Shown: positions 8,471 to 16,323 of the stretch, in pieces | Position numbering within the stretch: the stretch's first letter is position 1 | How the letters are laid out: each line of letters begins with the position of its first letter | From: SIG653 sp045577455 | GTDB lineage: Bacteria; Bacillota; Clostridia; Oscillospirales; CAG-382 | Length of the DNA stretch: 16,425 nucleotides | Reading direction: 5' to 3' | NCBI GenBank assembly: GCA_045577455.1 | Contig: JAZNIJ010000187.1 | Coordinates: 1-16,425 of the forward strand | Notes under the pieces: model-generated | Database searches by the model: none | Told to the model about the DNA's origin: nothing | The model's input: only the letters and a program-made list of their open reading frames with translations | Made by a program: the position numbers and the translations under genes

Positions 8471-9322
8471 TTACTTTTTTTCGAGAAGTCTTACTTCTCT
8501 CTCAGATACAACTTCGAGATATTCTCTATATGACCGCTTTGTATCACAAGCATGGTTGAAATGATGCCCCACCATTTCACTTTCGGGGGGATCGCTTCTC
8601 CAATCCCCATATTTCTGGGTGAGGTACTCGTCAATTTTTTCAGGAATTCTCACTCTAAGTCCTTCAAATTCTGCCCATGCACCGTTTCCATATTGTGTCC
8701 TTGGAGCATATTCACGCTTCCCTTGCCAATTACCATGGTTACACCATATATCGGAAGTTTCTGTTTCATACAAGCTCAGTTGCTTTTCTACATCAGAAAC
8801 AAATTTATATGGCTTTTTATGAACGCCAAGCAGCTTTTCTATTCCAACAAGAATTTTTGTTTTAATTCCGTATTCAAGGTCAAAGCAACACAGTCTTTTG
8901 TACAGATAACGCTGTTTTGCTTTTTCAAGCTTTTTCTGTTCATTTGCATCAGACGGATACCCGTCAAGAGGAAAAACATCAATATAAATACCATGGTTGA
9001 TATTAGTTTTCGCATATGCCTTTTCAATAAATGTTGTATTACTGTTTCTTATTTTACTGAAATTGAGGGGATAATACTTATCGGTTTTATGATTTTGCAA
9101 GAACAGATGCGATGGCAACATATCCTGAGCTTTTTCACAAAAAATATTATAATCACCTCGTGGCAAGGCAACATCCATATCATCATCCCAAGGAATAAAT
9201 CCCTTGTATTTTGCAGCACCCAAAGCAGAGCCGCAAACAAGATAATATTCAAGATTCAGCTTATTGCATATGCAAACAAATTCTTTCAACATTTCAAACT
9301 CTGTCTGCTGCAATTCCGTCAT
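8471..9322 (-). CDS. licD: LicD-family phosphotransferase
   Basis: This 283-residue cytoplasmic protein has the LicD signature near its N-terminus: CGSALGAAKYKGFIPWDDDMDVALPR, residues 30-55, with the acidic cluster D46, D47, D48 and D50 expected to bind metal, followed by a downstream YIDVFPLDG stretch. Characterised LicD proteins move phosphocholine from CDP-choline onto teichoic acid or capsule sugars; relatives transfer other phospho-groups, so the donor is not settled by sequence. Length is normal for the family. The ATG at 9322 has an AAGGAG site 5 bases upstream, inside the end of the polymerase gene, which it overlaps by 29 bp, so translation is probably coupled. Next downstream is the giant protein with a phosphodiester glycosidase domain and wall-binding-like repeats, which suggests a phosphodiester theme in this locus. 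Confidence 0.9.
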   Translation of the reverse strand: MTELQQTEFEMLKEFVCICNKLNLEYYLVCGSALGAAKYKGFIPWDDDMDVALPRGDYNIFCEKAQDMLPSHLFLQNHKTDKYYPLNFSKIRNSNTTFIEKAYAKTNINHGIYIDVFPLDGYPSDANEQKKLEKAKQRYLYKRLCCFDLEYGIKTKILVGIEKLLGVHKKPYKFVSDVEKQLSLYETETSDIWCNHGNWQGKREYAPRTQYGNGAWAEFEGLRVRIPEKIDEYLTQKYGDWRSDPPESEMVGHHFNHACDTKRSYREYLEVVSEREVRLLEKK

Positions 9323-10463
9323 ATTTGCTCCTTATCTCTCCTTTTGCAATTTTCATAATTACAACAACAAATATACTGAATGGTATTGTACCAACAACGC
9401 CCATTGCCTCTGAAGATGAATGAATGAGCACAGCCATAATTGTAAAAAATGCTATACGCTGAACTGTATCCACACACATAACGCGCAACTTTTTTAATTG
9501 TTGATACCAGAACACAATATACATCACAACTCCGCCAAGGCCAACAGATGCAAATATGGAAAGCAGACCATTGTGAGCATTAGAAAAACTATACCCGAAA
9601 AGGTCACCGAAAATTATTTTTGGCAACGAAGATGATATATCTGTCAATATCCTGGTATATACCTCAGGTCTTCCTGTATTGATAGCTTTTCCAAGTATAA
9701 CTATTGATACGGTGTTTAAATTTCTGATTTGTAGCTGGAAGATTATCATCAATACCGGAGCGAGAACCACAAAATAAGAAAACCAGGTAAATGCCTTTGG
9801 GGCTTTCAACAAGAAAGCAATCAAAACGCATAAAGTGCAAATAAAAACTGTTCTTGATTCAAGGAGATATAAAACATAAACCATTGCCACTATCAACCCT
9901 AAATCAATAATCCTTAACGAGATTTTTTTCTTTTTATAAAAATGGATCATCAAGAACACTATAGAAAACATAATATAAAGAGAAACACCGTTAGGGTTGC
10001 CCAGTCCCAAAGTGAACAATTTTCCACCGTATTCATTTATTATTTCATATTTAAAATCAAATGGACCGAATGCAAAAGCCAGAATTATAAAACATAGAAT
10101 ATAATTTATTCTATACAAATCCTCAAGAACAAACCCTCTTTGTTCTTCCGAATCTGATAACATACTTACATAAAACAAAACGAATGATATTATTGACAAG
10201 AATTGGTCAATAATATTTCCAATAGATCCCAAACCCAAAGAAGGTAAGCTGGTCATCATTCCTACAATAATAACTACAATAAATCCTATGGCTGTTTTTT
10301 TCAACACGAGTTTTTTATTGCGGAATACACACTGTATAACGCTTAAAAAGAAAAGAATTATAGTTAAATATCCGAATATTCTGCTAATCAAAGCGGAAAA
10401 AGGAAGTGTAGCAAGGTTAATAACCGAACTATATAATGAAATTTTCAACAACCAACTACTCAT
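9294..10463 (-). CDS. wzy: Wzy-type O-antigen/capsule polymerase
   Basis: A 389-residue integral membrane protein with about 10-12 hydrophobic segments. It shows motifs of the O-antigen ligase/polymerase family: LGNPNGVSLY (about 155-163), LESRT (201-205), NTGRPEVYTRIL (262-273) and the loop motif NAHNGLLSIFASVG (295-308), where the conserved His and the Arg residues are thought to act in glycosidic bond formation. The protein joins lipid-linked repeat units on the outer face of the membrane, in partnership with the Wzx flippase in this cluster. Its ATG overlaps the stop of the preceding glycosyltransferase in an ATGA (10460-10463), and its 3' end overlaps licD by 29 bp. A ligase role cannot be excluded from sequence, but the cluster context favours polymerase. 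Confidence 0.88.
   Translation of the reverse strand: MSSWLLKISLYSSVINLATLPFSALISRIFGYLTIILFFLSVIQCVFRNKKLVLKKTAIGFIVVIIVGMMTSLPSLGLGSIGNIIDQFLSIISFVLFYVSMLSDSEEQRGFVLEDLYRINYILCFIILAFAFGPFDFKYEIINEYGGKLFTLGLGNPNGVSLYIMFSIVFLMIHFYKKKKISLRIIDLGLIVAMVYVLYLLESRTVFICTLCVLIAFLLKAPKAFTWFSYFVVLAPVLMIIFQLQIRNLNTVSIVILGKAINTGRPEVYTRILTDISSSLPKIIFGDLFGYSFSNAHNGLLSIFASVGLGGVVMYIVFWYQQLKKLRVMCVDTVQRIAFFTIMAVLIHSSSEAMGVVGTIPFSIFVVVIMKIAKGEIRSKYDGIAADRV
9328..9333 (-). promoter_or_regulatory. Ribosome binding site of licD inside the polymerase gene
   Basis: AAGGAG on the minus strand, 5 bases before the licD ATG at 9322, lies within the last codons of the polymerase gene. It supports this start and suggests coupled translation of the two genes. 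Confidence 0.7.
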
Positions 10464-11671
10464 TTTAATTCATTCCTTTTTGACCCATTTGTATCATACA
10501 TTTCTTTATATATCTCGGCATACTCAAGAGCCATACGGTCAGGAGAAAAATATTTCCTTATTTCGCAATATTCGTCTCCATCTATAACGCAGGTTTCTCT
10601 TTTGGTGACGAGATCTTTTATTATTTCAACTGCATTTTCAACAGTGCAAGGAGAAACAACATATCCACCCGTTTTCTTCAGAACTGCAGGAATTGCCGTG
10701 CTGGAAAAACCCATACTTCTTATTCCGGAAAGAGCCGCTTCAACAAAGGTTAAGCCAAATGTTTCTTCATAAGACATACTGACATGTAAATCACACAAAG
10801 AATATAATTTATGAAGCTCTTCCGCTGAGTTGGCGTAACCATAAAACTCTATGTTTTCCGGTGCGCCGATTTTCATTTGCTCGCTTATATTTCCAACCAA
10901 AATAATATCACATACACCTAAGAGTTGAGAACCAAGGGAGTAAAAACGACCAAGACCTTTTCTTTCGTCCCAATTATTTGCAACACCAATTATAGTAAAT
11001 TTTTGCCTTTTATCTGTTTTTGGGGGAATACTTACCGAATCAGCTGCATTCATAACAAGGAATTGAGGATAATCTTTGAGAAAAGATTTATTTATTTCAG
11101 AATGCACCCAAGGGGATACAGAAACAAAACCAATTTTTTTAAGGTTTCTAAATAACTTCACTTTTTTCTCAAAGCACTTAGCAACATCCCTTTTTTTGCA
11201 ATCCAATTCGTTCTCTTCTTTGGGACACTTCCGGCAACCTTTTAAAAATCCATCACATCCGGACACGGAATAATAATAACATCCCCCTGTGAAAAACCAC
11301 ATATCGTGAACTGTAAAAATTGTTATTATATTTGTTTTTGCCAAATATCCGAGTAACTTCTCATAATCAAGATACCCATGATGAATTATATGTATATTAA
11401 CTAAATCGGGTTTATATTTTTTTATGTACCTTATAAGTTTCAAAGTGGACAACAAAGCAAACTTGGGATTCTTGCCAAATATTTTGCGCATTCCGCGTCT
11501 GATTATAGCATCAAATTTGTTTTCGTAACAAACAATATCTTTTTCACTTGATTCTCCAATGGCATATAAAACAGCACTCTCATGCCCTTGCTCAATTGCA
11601 CATTTATGAACCGCATATTCTATTTTTTTCTGAGCTCCAACAAAAGTTGCTCCTATTTGTAATATTCTCAT
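10460..11671 (-). CDS. Glycosyltransferase family 4 (WcaC-like)
   Basis: A 403-residue GT-B enzyme. The N-terminal domain carries VHDMWFFTGGCYY (about 121-133) followed by C139, C146 and C149 in a GCxxCP setting, a cysteine-rich pattern typical of the colanic-acid WcaC-like branch of GT4. The C-terminal domain has YEETFGLTFVEAALSG with the EX7E pair E303/E311 that contacts the nucleotide-sugar donor. It would add one sugar to the lipid-linked repeat unit on the cytoplasmic face; donor and linkage are unknown. Its stop overlaps the polymerase ATG by 4 bp. The ATG at 11671 has a GGGAG site about 12 bases upstream, a long spacing, and no better start is seen. Confidence 0.88.
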   Translation of the reverse strand: MRILQIGATFVGAQKKIEYAVHKCAIEQGHESAVLYAIGESSEKDIVCYENKFDAIIRRGMRKIFGKNPKFALLSTLKLIRYIKKYKPDLVNIHIIHHGYLDYEKLLGYLAKTNIITIFTVHDMWFFTGGCYYYSVSGCDGFLKGCRKCPKEENELDCKKRDVAKCFEKKVKLFRNLKKIGFVSVSPWVHSEINKSFLKDYPQFLVMNAADSVSIPPKTDKRQKFTIIGVANNWDERKGLGRFYSLGSQLLGVCDIILVGNISEQMKIGAPENIEFYGYANSAEELHKLYSLCDLHVSMSYEETFGLTFVEAALSGIRSMGFSSTAIPAVLKKTGGYVVSPCTVENAVEIIKDLVTKRETCVIDGDEYCEIRKYFSPDRMALEYAEIYKEMYDTNGSKRNELK

Positions 11672-11732
11672 GGCGAATAAATGCTCCCAAACACCTTGTT
11701 TTGTTGTTTTACGCTGCTCTGTATTTCGTTTT

Positions 11733-12881
11733 TCAGGCGTTTATAAGTTGTTTCGCGTCTTCGGAATACAAATGAAAATCAAAACATTTTTCCGCTGTTT
11801 TTCGAGCTTCTTCCTGCATTCTGCAACGCTCACTATATGAAAGGGATACCGCATTCATTAAAACTTTTGCCAAGGATTCTGCGGTTTCATCCTCAACGCC
11901 ATAGCCGTTTTCCCCATTTTTCAAGTATAGATTCAAATCAGATGTATAATTTGCAATAACAGGTGTTGCAGAAGCAAGACTTTCTACAAATTTTGTTGGA
12001 AAACCGGCTTTTGCATATCGTTGGGTCTGCGACCTCATGAGAATGGTAAAATCTGCCTTTTCCAATTCCTCTAAAACATTTTGTCGTGGGATTCTGCCCA
12101 TGCAACAAAGTTTTTTCCCGAGCTTTTCAACGCAAATCGGGTCTGCCCCACAATTATTTATCAATTGCTCTTTCGTTACTCCGATAACTTTAAACTCAAA
12201 AGAACCGGATTCAAGCAAAGAAAAACCTTTAATAACAACATCAAGATAATCTTTTTTACCGGGAGAACCGGCATACATAAAAACAGTTTTTTCCGGAACG
12301 GTGCTTTTATTGTGTTTCATATTTTCAATATCCATAACAACTGGTATGCGTTTTGTAATAACATTTTTGTTCTTGAAATGTTCTTCAAGATAAGAAGATA
12401 TTGAAATAACTTTTACCGTATCATCTATACATTTATTTACCAAACGATTATTGAGAACATATGACAAATTCAATTTGCCAAATTTTCGCTGTTCAGGCGA
12501 ATACCATTCAACAACATCATAAATCAAAACTGATGAATGGGCGCTGGCATATTTCTTTATACAGTTAAAACATTGGCTATCAACAAGAGAAACAACTATA
12601 ACATCCCACAAATTACCTGCTTCAAAAACCATCTTTTTCAAATGTTTCTCGTAACAAACACGACCGCGTATTCTTGACACGATGTCAGGACCGGGATAAC
12701 GCAACGAAGTGTATTTTACTCCATCTGCTTCAACGAACTCAAAATTTGTTGTTTTTCCCATTCCAACAACAGTAGGTTCATATCCCAAAAGTTGAAACAT
12801 TTTAGCAAGAGTATGAACTCTTACAGAGCCGGCATCGCCTTCAGGATATCTCTCTCCCGTTATAAACAATGCCCTCTTCAT
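11733..12881 (-). CDS. Glycosyltransferase, GT4-like (GT-B fold)
   Basis: A 382-residue protein with a two-domain GT-B layout. The N-terminal domain begins with a GERYPEGDAGSVR acceptor-side loop (residues 9-21) and ends near IPVVMDIENM (179-188). The donor domain has FMYAGSPGKKD (201-211) and KAGFPTKFVESLASATPVI (291-309). Only the second Glu of the usual EX7E pair is kept (E300); the first position is Ala292, as seen in some GT4-like subgroups, so assignment to GT4 is a little less sure. It has a near-ideal AGGAGG site 7 bases before the ATG. The gap to the next gene is 61 bp and holds nothing obvious. The sugar donor is unknown. Confidence 0.82.
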   Translation of the reverse strand: MKRALFITGERYPEGDAGSVRVHTLAKMFQLLGYEPTVVGMGKTTNFEFVEADGVKYTSLRYPGPDIVSRIRGRVCYEKHLKKMVFEAGNLWDVIVVSLVDSQCFNCIKKYASAHSSVLIYDVVEWYSPEQRKFGKLNLSYVLNNRLVNKCIDDTVKVISISSYLEEHFKNKNVITKRIPVVMDIENMKHNKSTVPEKTVFMYAGSPGKKDYLDVVIKGFSLLESGSFEFKVIGVTKEQLINNCGADPICVEKLGKKLCCMGRIPRQNVLEELEKADFTILMRSQTQRYAKAGFPTKFVESLASATPVIANYTSDLNLYLKNGENGYGVEDETAESLAKVLMNAVSLSYSERCRMQEEARKTAEKCFDFHLYSEDAKQLINA

Positions 12882-12907
12882 ATATAATCCTCCTAAACTC
12901 TTGCTTT

Positions 12908-12943
12908 AAATATACAATAAAAACTATATTTTATTGTATATTT
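12908..12943 (-). repeat. Perfect 15-bp AT-rich inverted repeat across a stop codon
   Basis: AAATATACAATAAAA (12908-12922) and TTTTATTGTATATTT (12929-12943) are perfect complements with a 6-base loop. The loop holds the TAG stop of the glycosyltransferase gene at 12924-12926, and the right arm is its last five codons. In mRNA this would fold just before the ribosome binding site of the next gene, without covering it. No T-run follows, so a terminator is unlikely. Confidence 0.6.
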
Positions 12944-13979
12944 CGTTGAATTTTTTCATTGCCGCCTGTGCGGTGTATTCTCTGCTTACTTTTTCTATAT
13001 TCCAATCCGACATTTCTTTTCTCTTATGAGAGCTTTCCAAATCAACGATGGCTTTTTCCATTGCTTCCACATCGCCAACGGAAACAACTATACCGCCTTT
13101 CCCTTCAAGCATTTCACTGTTGGCACCGGCTGTAGTTGTCACGCTTGGCAATCCACGCGCCATGCTTTCAAGAAGTGCCACGGAAAATCCCTCGCTATGA
13201 GTTGGGAATATAAAAATATCAGCATTGTCCAGATAATTTATAATCTCGCTTCTCGATTTCGGACCATGGAGAATAACATTTTGGGGTTTCTCCCACTCTG
13301 TAACATCTGCCCTCACCTGACCAACCAAATCAAAAACAATATGCGGAAATTTGTTTGCCAATTGATATATTTCCTTGACACCTTTTTCTGGCTGTACAAA
13401 ACCAACAAATAAAGCATTTTTCACATTTTCAGAAATGACTTTTTCGTTTTTTCTCACAAGACTACTGTCTATAAAATTAGGAATTGCAATAACTTCCGTA
13501 TTCGAATTTTCTTTTAGAAATTTTTTGTTATTATTGTTCAACACCAAGGCGGTATCAGTAATCTTTAAAAGTTTTTTTAGAAAATATACACTATACTTTG
13601 AACGCGTACTTTTTTCAACATCACAATGAAAATGAACTATTCTTTTGCATTCCGGCTGTTTCTTTTTTATACGCTTCACTATCATATAATCTCGTATTAA
13701 CCCGAAAGCTCCACAAGATGTGTTCATATGAGCAACATGATATTTTTTTCTTTTCAAAAACCCCTTCAGATTTTTGAATATGGATTTTGTGCGTACAATT
13801 TCATCTGAAAGACTTCTTTTTTCATTTCCTTTAACAGCGCGTCTCCCAATTGTCGCTATATTTAATAAGTCATATTTAATTTCACTTTCGGAGCACTGAG
13901 ATGTAAAAGCAGTTGTCCAAACAGTCATACCACCCTGGGCTTGTTCTGATTTCGGTGAAATCAACAACAAATTGACCAT
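12924..13979 (-). CDS. Glycosyltransferase family 4
   Basis: A 351-residue GT-B enzyme. The N-terminal domain has the glycine-rich acceptor loop QAQGGMTVW (13-21) and the HFHCD strand end (116-120); the donor domain begins around NALFVGFVQPEKGV (188-201) and has HSEGFSVALLESMARGLPSV (261-280) with the EX7E pair E263/E271. It is predicted to transfer one sugar to the growing repeat unit. The ATG at 13979 has a GAGGAGG site about 11 bases upstream. The 42-bp gap to the upstream capE gene carries a weak AT-rich hairpin (13999-14020). The gene ends in TAG within a perfect inverted repeat; a TAA follows 5 codons later in frame. Confidence 0.88.
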   Translation of the reverse strand: MVNLLLISPKSEQAQGGMTVWTTAFTSQCSESEIKYDLLNIATIGRRAVKGNEKRSLSDEIVRTKSIFKNLKGFLKRKKYHVAHMNTSCGAFGLIRDYMIVKRIKKKQPECKRIVHFHCDVEKSTRSKYSVYFLKKLLKITDTALVLNNNNKKFLKENSNTEVIAIPNFIDSSLVRKNEKVISENVKNALFVGFVQPEKGVKEIYQLANKFPHIVFDLVGQVRADVTEWEKPQNVILHGPKSRSEIINYLDNADIFIFPTHSEGFSVALLESMARGLPSVTTTAGANSEMLEGKGGIVVSVGDVEAMEKAIVDLESSHKRKEMSDWNIEKVSREYTAQAAMKKFNEIYNKI

Positions 13980-14021
13980 ATGCGTTTCGCCCTCCTCAGT
14001 AAATATTACAAGATTTTTACA

Positions 14022-15059
14022 TCAGGATTTTGTGTCCATTCTTTCTTTTATATATTCAAGAGAATATATCTTTGCTTTTGTTTCTTCGAGGGTTAACAGC
14101 TTTGTATTGTTGCTGTTGAACTCTGTAAGTGGGTTTCTTTCTTCATCACCCTGGCTGAAATATTTATCGTAATTAAGTCCACGCTTATCCGCAGGAACAC
14201 GATAGAAGTTGCCCATATCAACAGCATTTGCACATTCTTCGTTGGTAAGCAAGGTTTCATACATCTTTTCACCGTGGCGTATTCCGATAACGCGAATTGC
14301 GTCTTTATCACCGCCGAATAACTCGCAAACTGCCTCTGCTTGAGTTTTAATTGTACAAGCAGGTGCTTTCTGAACAAGGATATCACCGTTTTCACCATGT
14401 TCAAAAGCAAAAACAACAAGGTCAACTGCCTCATCAAGAGACATAATAAAACGAGTCATATTAGGGTCTGTTATTGTTATTGGGTTTCCTGCCTTTATCT
14501 GGTCTATCCAAAGGGGAATAACAGAACCGCGGGAGCACATAACATTTCCGTATCTTGTGCAACAGATTTTTGTTTTTCCCGAATTACGGGATTTTGCAAC
14601 AGCAACCTTTTCTTCCATTGCTTTTGATGTTCCCATTGCGTTAACGGGATATGCGGCTTTATCGGTTGAAAGACAAATAACACATTCAACACCTGCTTCA
14701 ATTGCAGCTGTTAAAACATTATCTGTTCCAATAATATTGGTTCTAACCGCTTCCATTGGAAAGAATTCGCAAGAAGGAACTTGCTTAAGAGCAGCCGCAT
14801 GAAATATATAGTCAACTCCATGCATAACGCTTCTGCAAGAATCTAAACTTCTAACATCCCCGATATAAAACTATATTTTTTCTGATATTTCAGGATATTT
14901 TGCCTGAAAATCATGGCGCATATCGTCTTGCTTTTTTTCATCTCTTGAAAAAATTCTTATTTCACCAATATCGGTGTCAAGAAATCTGTTAAGAACAGCG
15001 TTTCCGAAAGAACCTGTTCCTCCGGTTATTAAAAGTGTCTTTCCTTTGAATAAGCTCAT
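14022..15059 (-). pseudogene. capE: UDP-GlcNAc 4,6-dehydratase/5-epimerase (CapE/FnlA-type) broken by an in-frame TAG
   Basis: Read through, this is a full-length 345-codon extended short-chain dehydrogenase: TGGTGSFG Rossmann loop (12-19), GDVR (67-70), HAAALKQVP (87-95) and the non-canonical catalytic set S131/T132, M142, K146 in NAMGTSK that characterises CapE-type enzymes (Met replaces the usual Tyr). Such enzymes make the 4-keto intermediate of UDP-N-acetyl-L-fucosamine synthesis. Codon 63 is TAG (14873-14871), between EKI and FYIGDV where the family usually has a charged or polar residue; AAG to TAG would be one base change. The frame is the same before and after, so this is a nonsense change, not a frameshift. 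The front piece is 62 residues. A restart at the ATG at 14825 would lack the NAD-binding loop. A good AAGGAG site lies 5 bases before the ATG at 15059. A sequencing error remains possible. Confidence 0.85.
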
Positions 15060-15070
15060 TTTTACTCCTT

Positions 15071-15090
15071 ATACATCGATATACACCGAT
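15071..15090 (-). repeat. Short direct repeat upstream of capE
   Basis: Two adjacent 10-mers, ATACATCGAT and ATACACCGAT on the plus strand, differ at one base. They lie just upstream of the capE ribosome binding site in a 43-bp gap. This may be chance, or a small operator or leader element. Confidence 0.25.
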
Positions 15091-15102
15091 AAAACTGTAA
15101 AT

Positions 15103-16323
15103 TTATTTATCTTCTATGCCCATATATTCTGAAAGCATTATTTTATGTAAATTCTCTCTGTTAAAATTAGCGTTGCAATAAGAAACAGCGTTGCTTCCCA
15201 TTTCTTTTTTTGCCTTTTCAGGAAGAATGGAATATTTTATTATTATCTCAGATAACGCCTCTGCATTTCCTATTTCTGCAACCATACCACAATTTGCTTC
15301 TTCTATAACCCTTTTGGTTTCACCGCAAGCAGATGCAAGAATTGGTATTCCGCAAGCCATATACGATTGTAGCTTTGCGGGAATTGTCTTTGAATATAAA
15401 GGATTGTTCTCGAATGACAGAAATGCAACATCACTTGCAGACAGTATGGCAGGTACATCCTTGGACTCTTGCCATCCAATCATATTGAAATAATCCGATA
15501 CGCCGTTTTTTTCTATACATTCAAGGAGATTTTGTTTATTTCTTCCCTCTCCAACAATGTTAAAACGAACCTTTTTCTCTTTCTCTTTGAGAATAACTGC
15601 AACCTTCGGCAGTATTTCAAGCCCCTGAGCAGTGCCTATATTTCCTGTAAAGGTTATATTCATAACCCCATCATTTGGAATGAGGTTGTTTTTTTCATCC
15701 AAAGGGCAATAAAAGCTCTCTGCATACTGAGGCCAATATATAACTTTTTCTTCGCTCCCCGACAAACGCTTTTGTATTTCTTCAACAAAAGAGGGAGAAG
15801 TTGCAAAAACTTTATCACAGTTTTTATATATGTAATTAACCATTTTGCTTATTGGGTTAATAACAAGCTTACTATGTATCCCCGTTACTATTTCAACATT
15901 TTCAGGCCATAAATCCTGTACATACAAATAGTTTGGGATTTTTCTTTTTTTGGAATACCAAACGCCTATAAGCGCCTGCGTCATTGGAGACACCTCAAAG
16001 GTGAAAACAAGGTCTGCCTTTATTTTTGTGAAAACCTTCCAGAAAAAACCTGAAAAAACAAATGAAAAATAGTTGAGAACCATCCCTATTGATGTTTTTC
16101 CTCTGGCAAAAAGAGGGATTCTTATAATATCAACGCCGTTCCATGTTTCTTTGCGCTTTTTGAACCAACCATATCCCTTATAAAACTTTCCCTTTGGATA
16201 ATTTGGAATACCTGTAAGAACGGTCACCTTATATCCACGATTTACCCACTCGGTTGCAATATCGTTTATTCGGAATTGCTCTGGATAAAAATATTGAGAA
16301 ACTATTAGAATATGTTTTTTCAT
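15103..16323 (-). CDS. WbuB-like glycosyltransferase family 4
   Basis: A 406-residue GT-B enzyme with the marks of the WbuB branch of GT4: N-terminal SQYFYPEQFRINDIA (9-23), LTGIPNYPKGKFYKGYG (36-52), YVQDLWPENVE (134-144) and the donor-domain stretch TIPAKLQSYMACGIPILAS (313-331). In enteric O-antigen clusters WbuB is proposed to transfer N-acetyl-L-fucosamine and lies next to fnlA-fnlB-fnlC. Here it sits directly upstream of the fnlA/capE homologue, so the same sugar is a reasonable inference. The ATG at 16323 has only a poor GGATAG-like site upstream, which suggests coupling to translation of a preceding gene. The gap to capE is 43 bp. Confidence 0.88.
   Translation of the reverse strand: MKKHILIVSQYFYPEQFRINDIATEWVNRGYKVTVLTGIPNYPKGKFYKGYGWFKKRKETWNGVDIIRIPLFARGKTSIGMVLNYFSFVFSGFFWKVFTKIKADLVFTFEVSPMTQALIGVWYSKKRKIPNYLYVQDLWPENVEIVTGIHSKLVINPISKMVNYIYKNCDKVFATSPSFVEEIQKRLSGSEEKVIYWPQYAESFYCPLDEKNNLIPNDGVMNITFTGNIGTAQGLEILPKVAVILKEKEKKVRFNIVGEGRNKQNLLECIEKNGVSDYFNMIGWQESKDVPAILSASDVAFLSFENNPLYSKTIPAKLQSYMACGIPILASACGETKRVIEEANCGMVAEIGNAEALSEIIIKYSILPEKAKKEMGSNAVSYCNANFNRENLHKIMLSEYMGIEDK

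Noticed and set aside
8552..9358. A 268-codon open frame on the plus strand
   Set aside because: It lies antisense to licD, whose signature motif is unambiguous, and its translation looks random.
14826..14870. Frameshift as the cause of the split capE gene
   Set aside because: The 45 bases between the two pieces are in the same frame and encode the expected family sequence (FYIGDVRSLD), so only the TAG is at fault.
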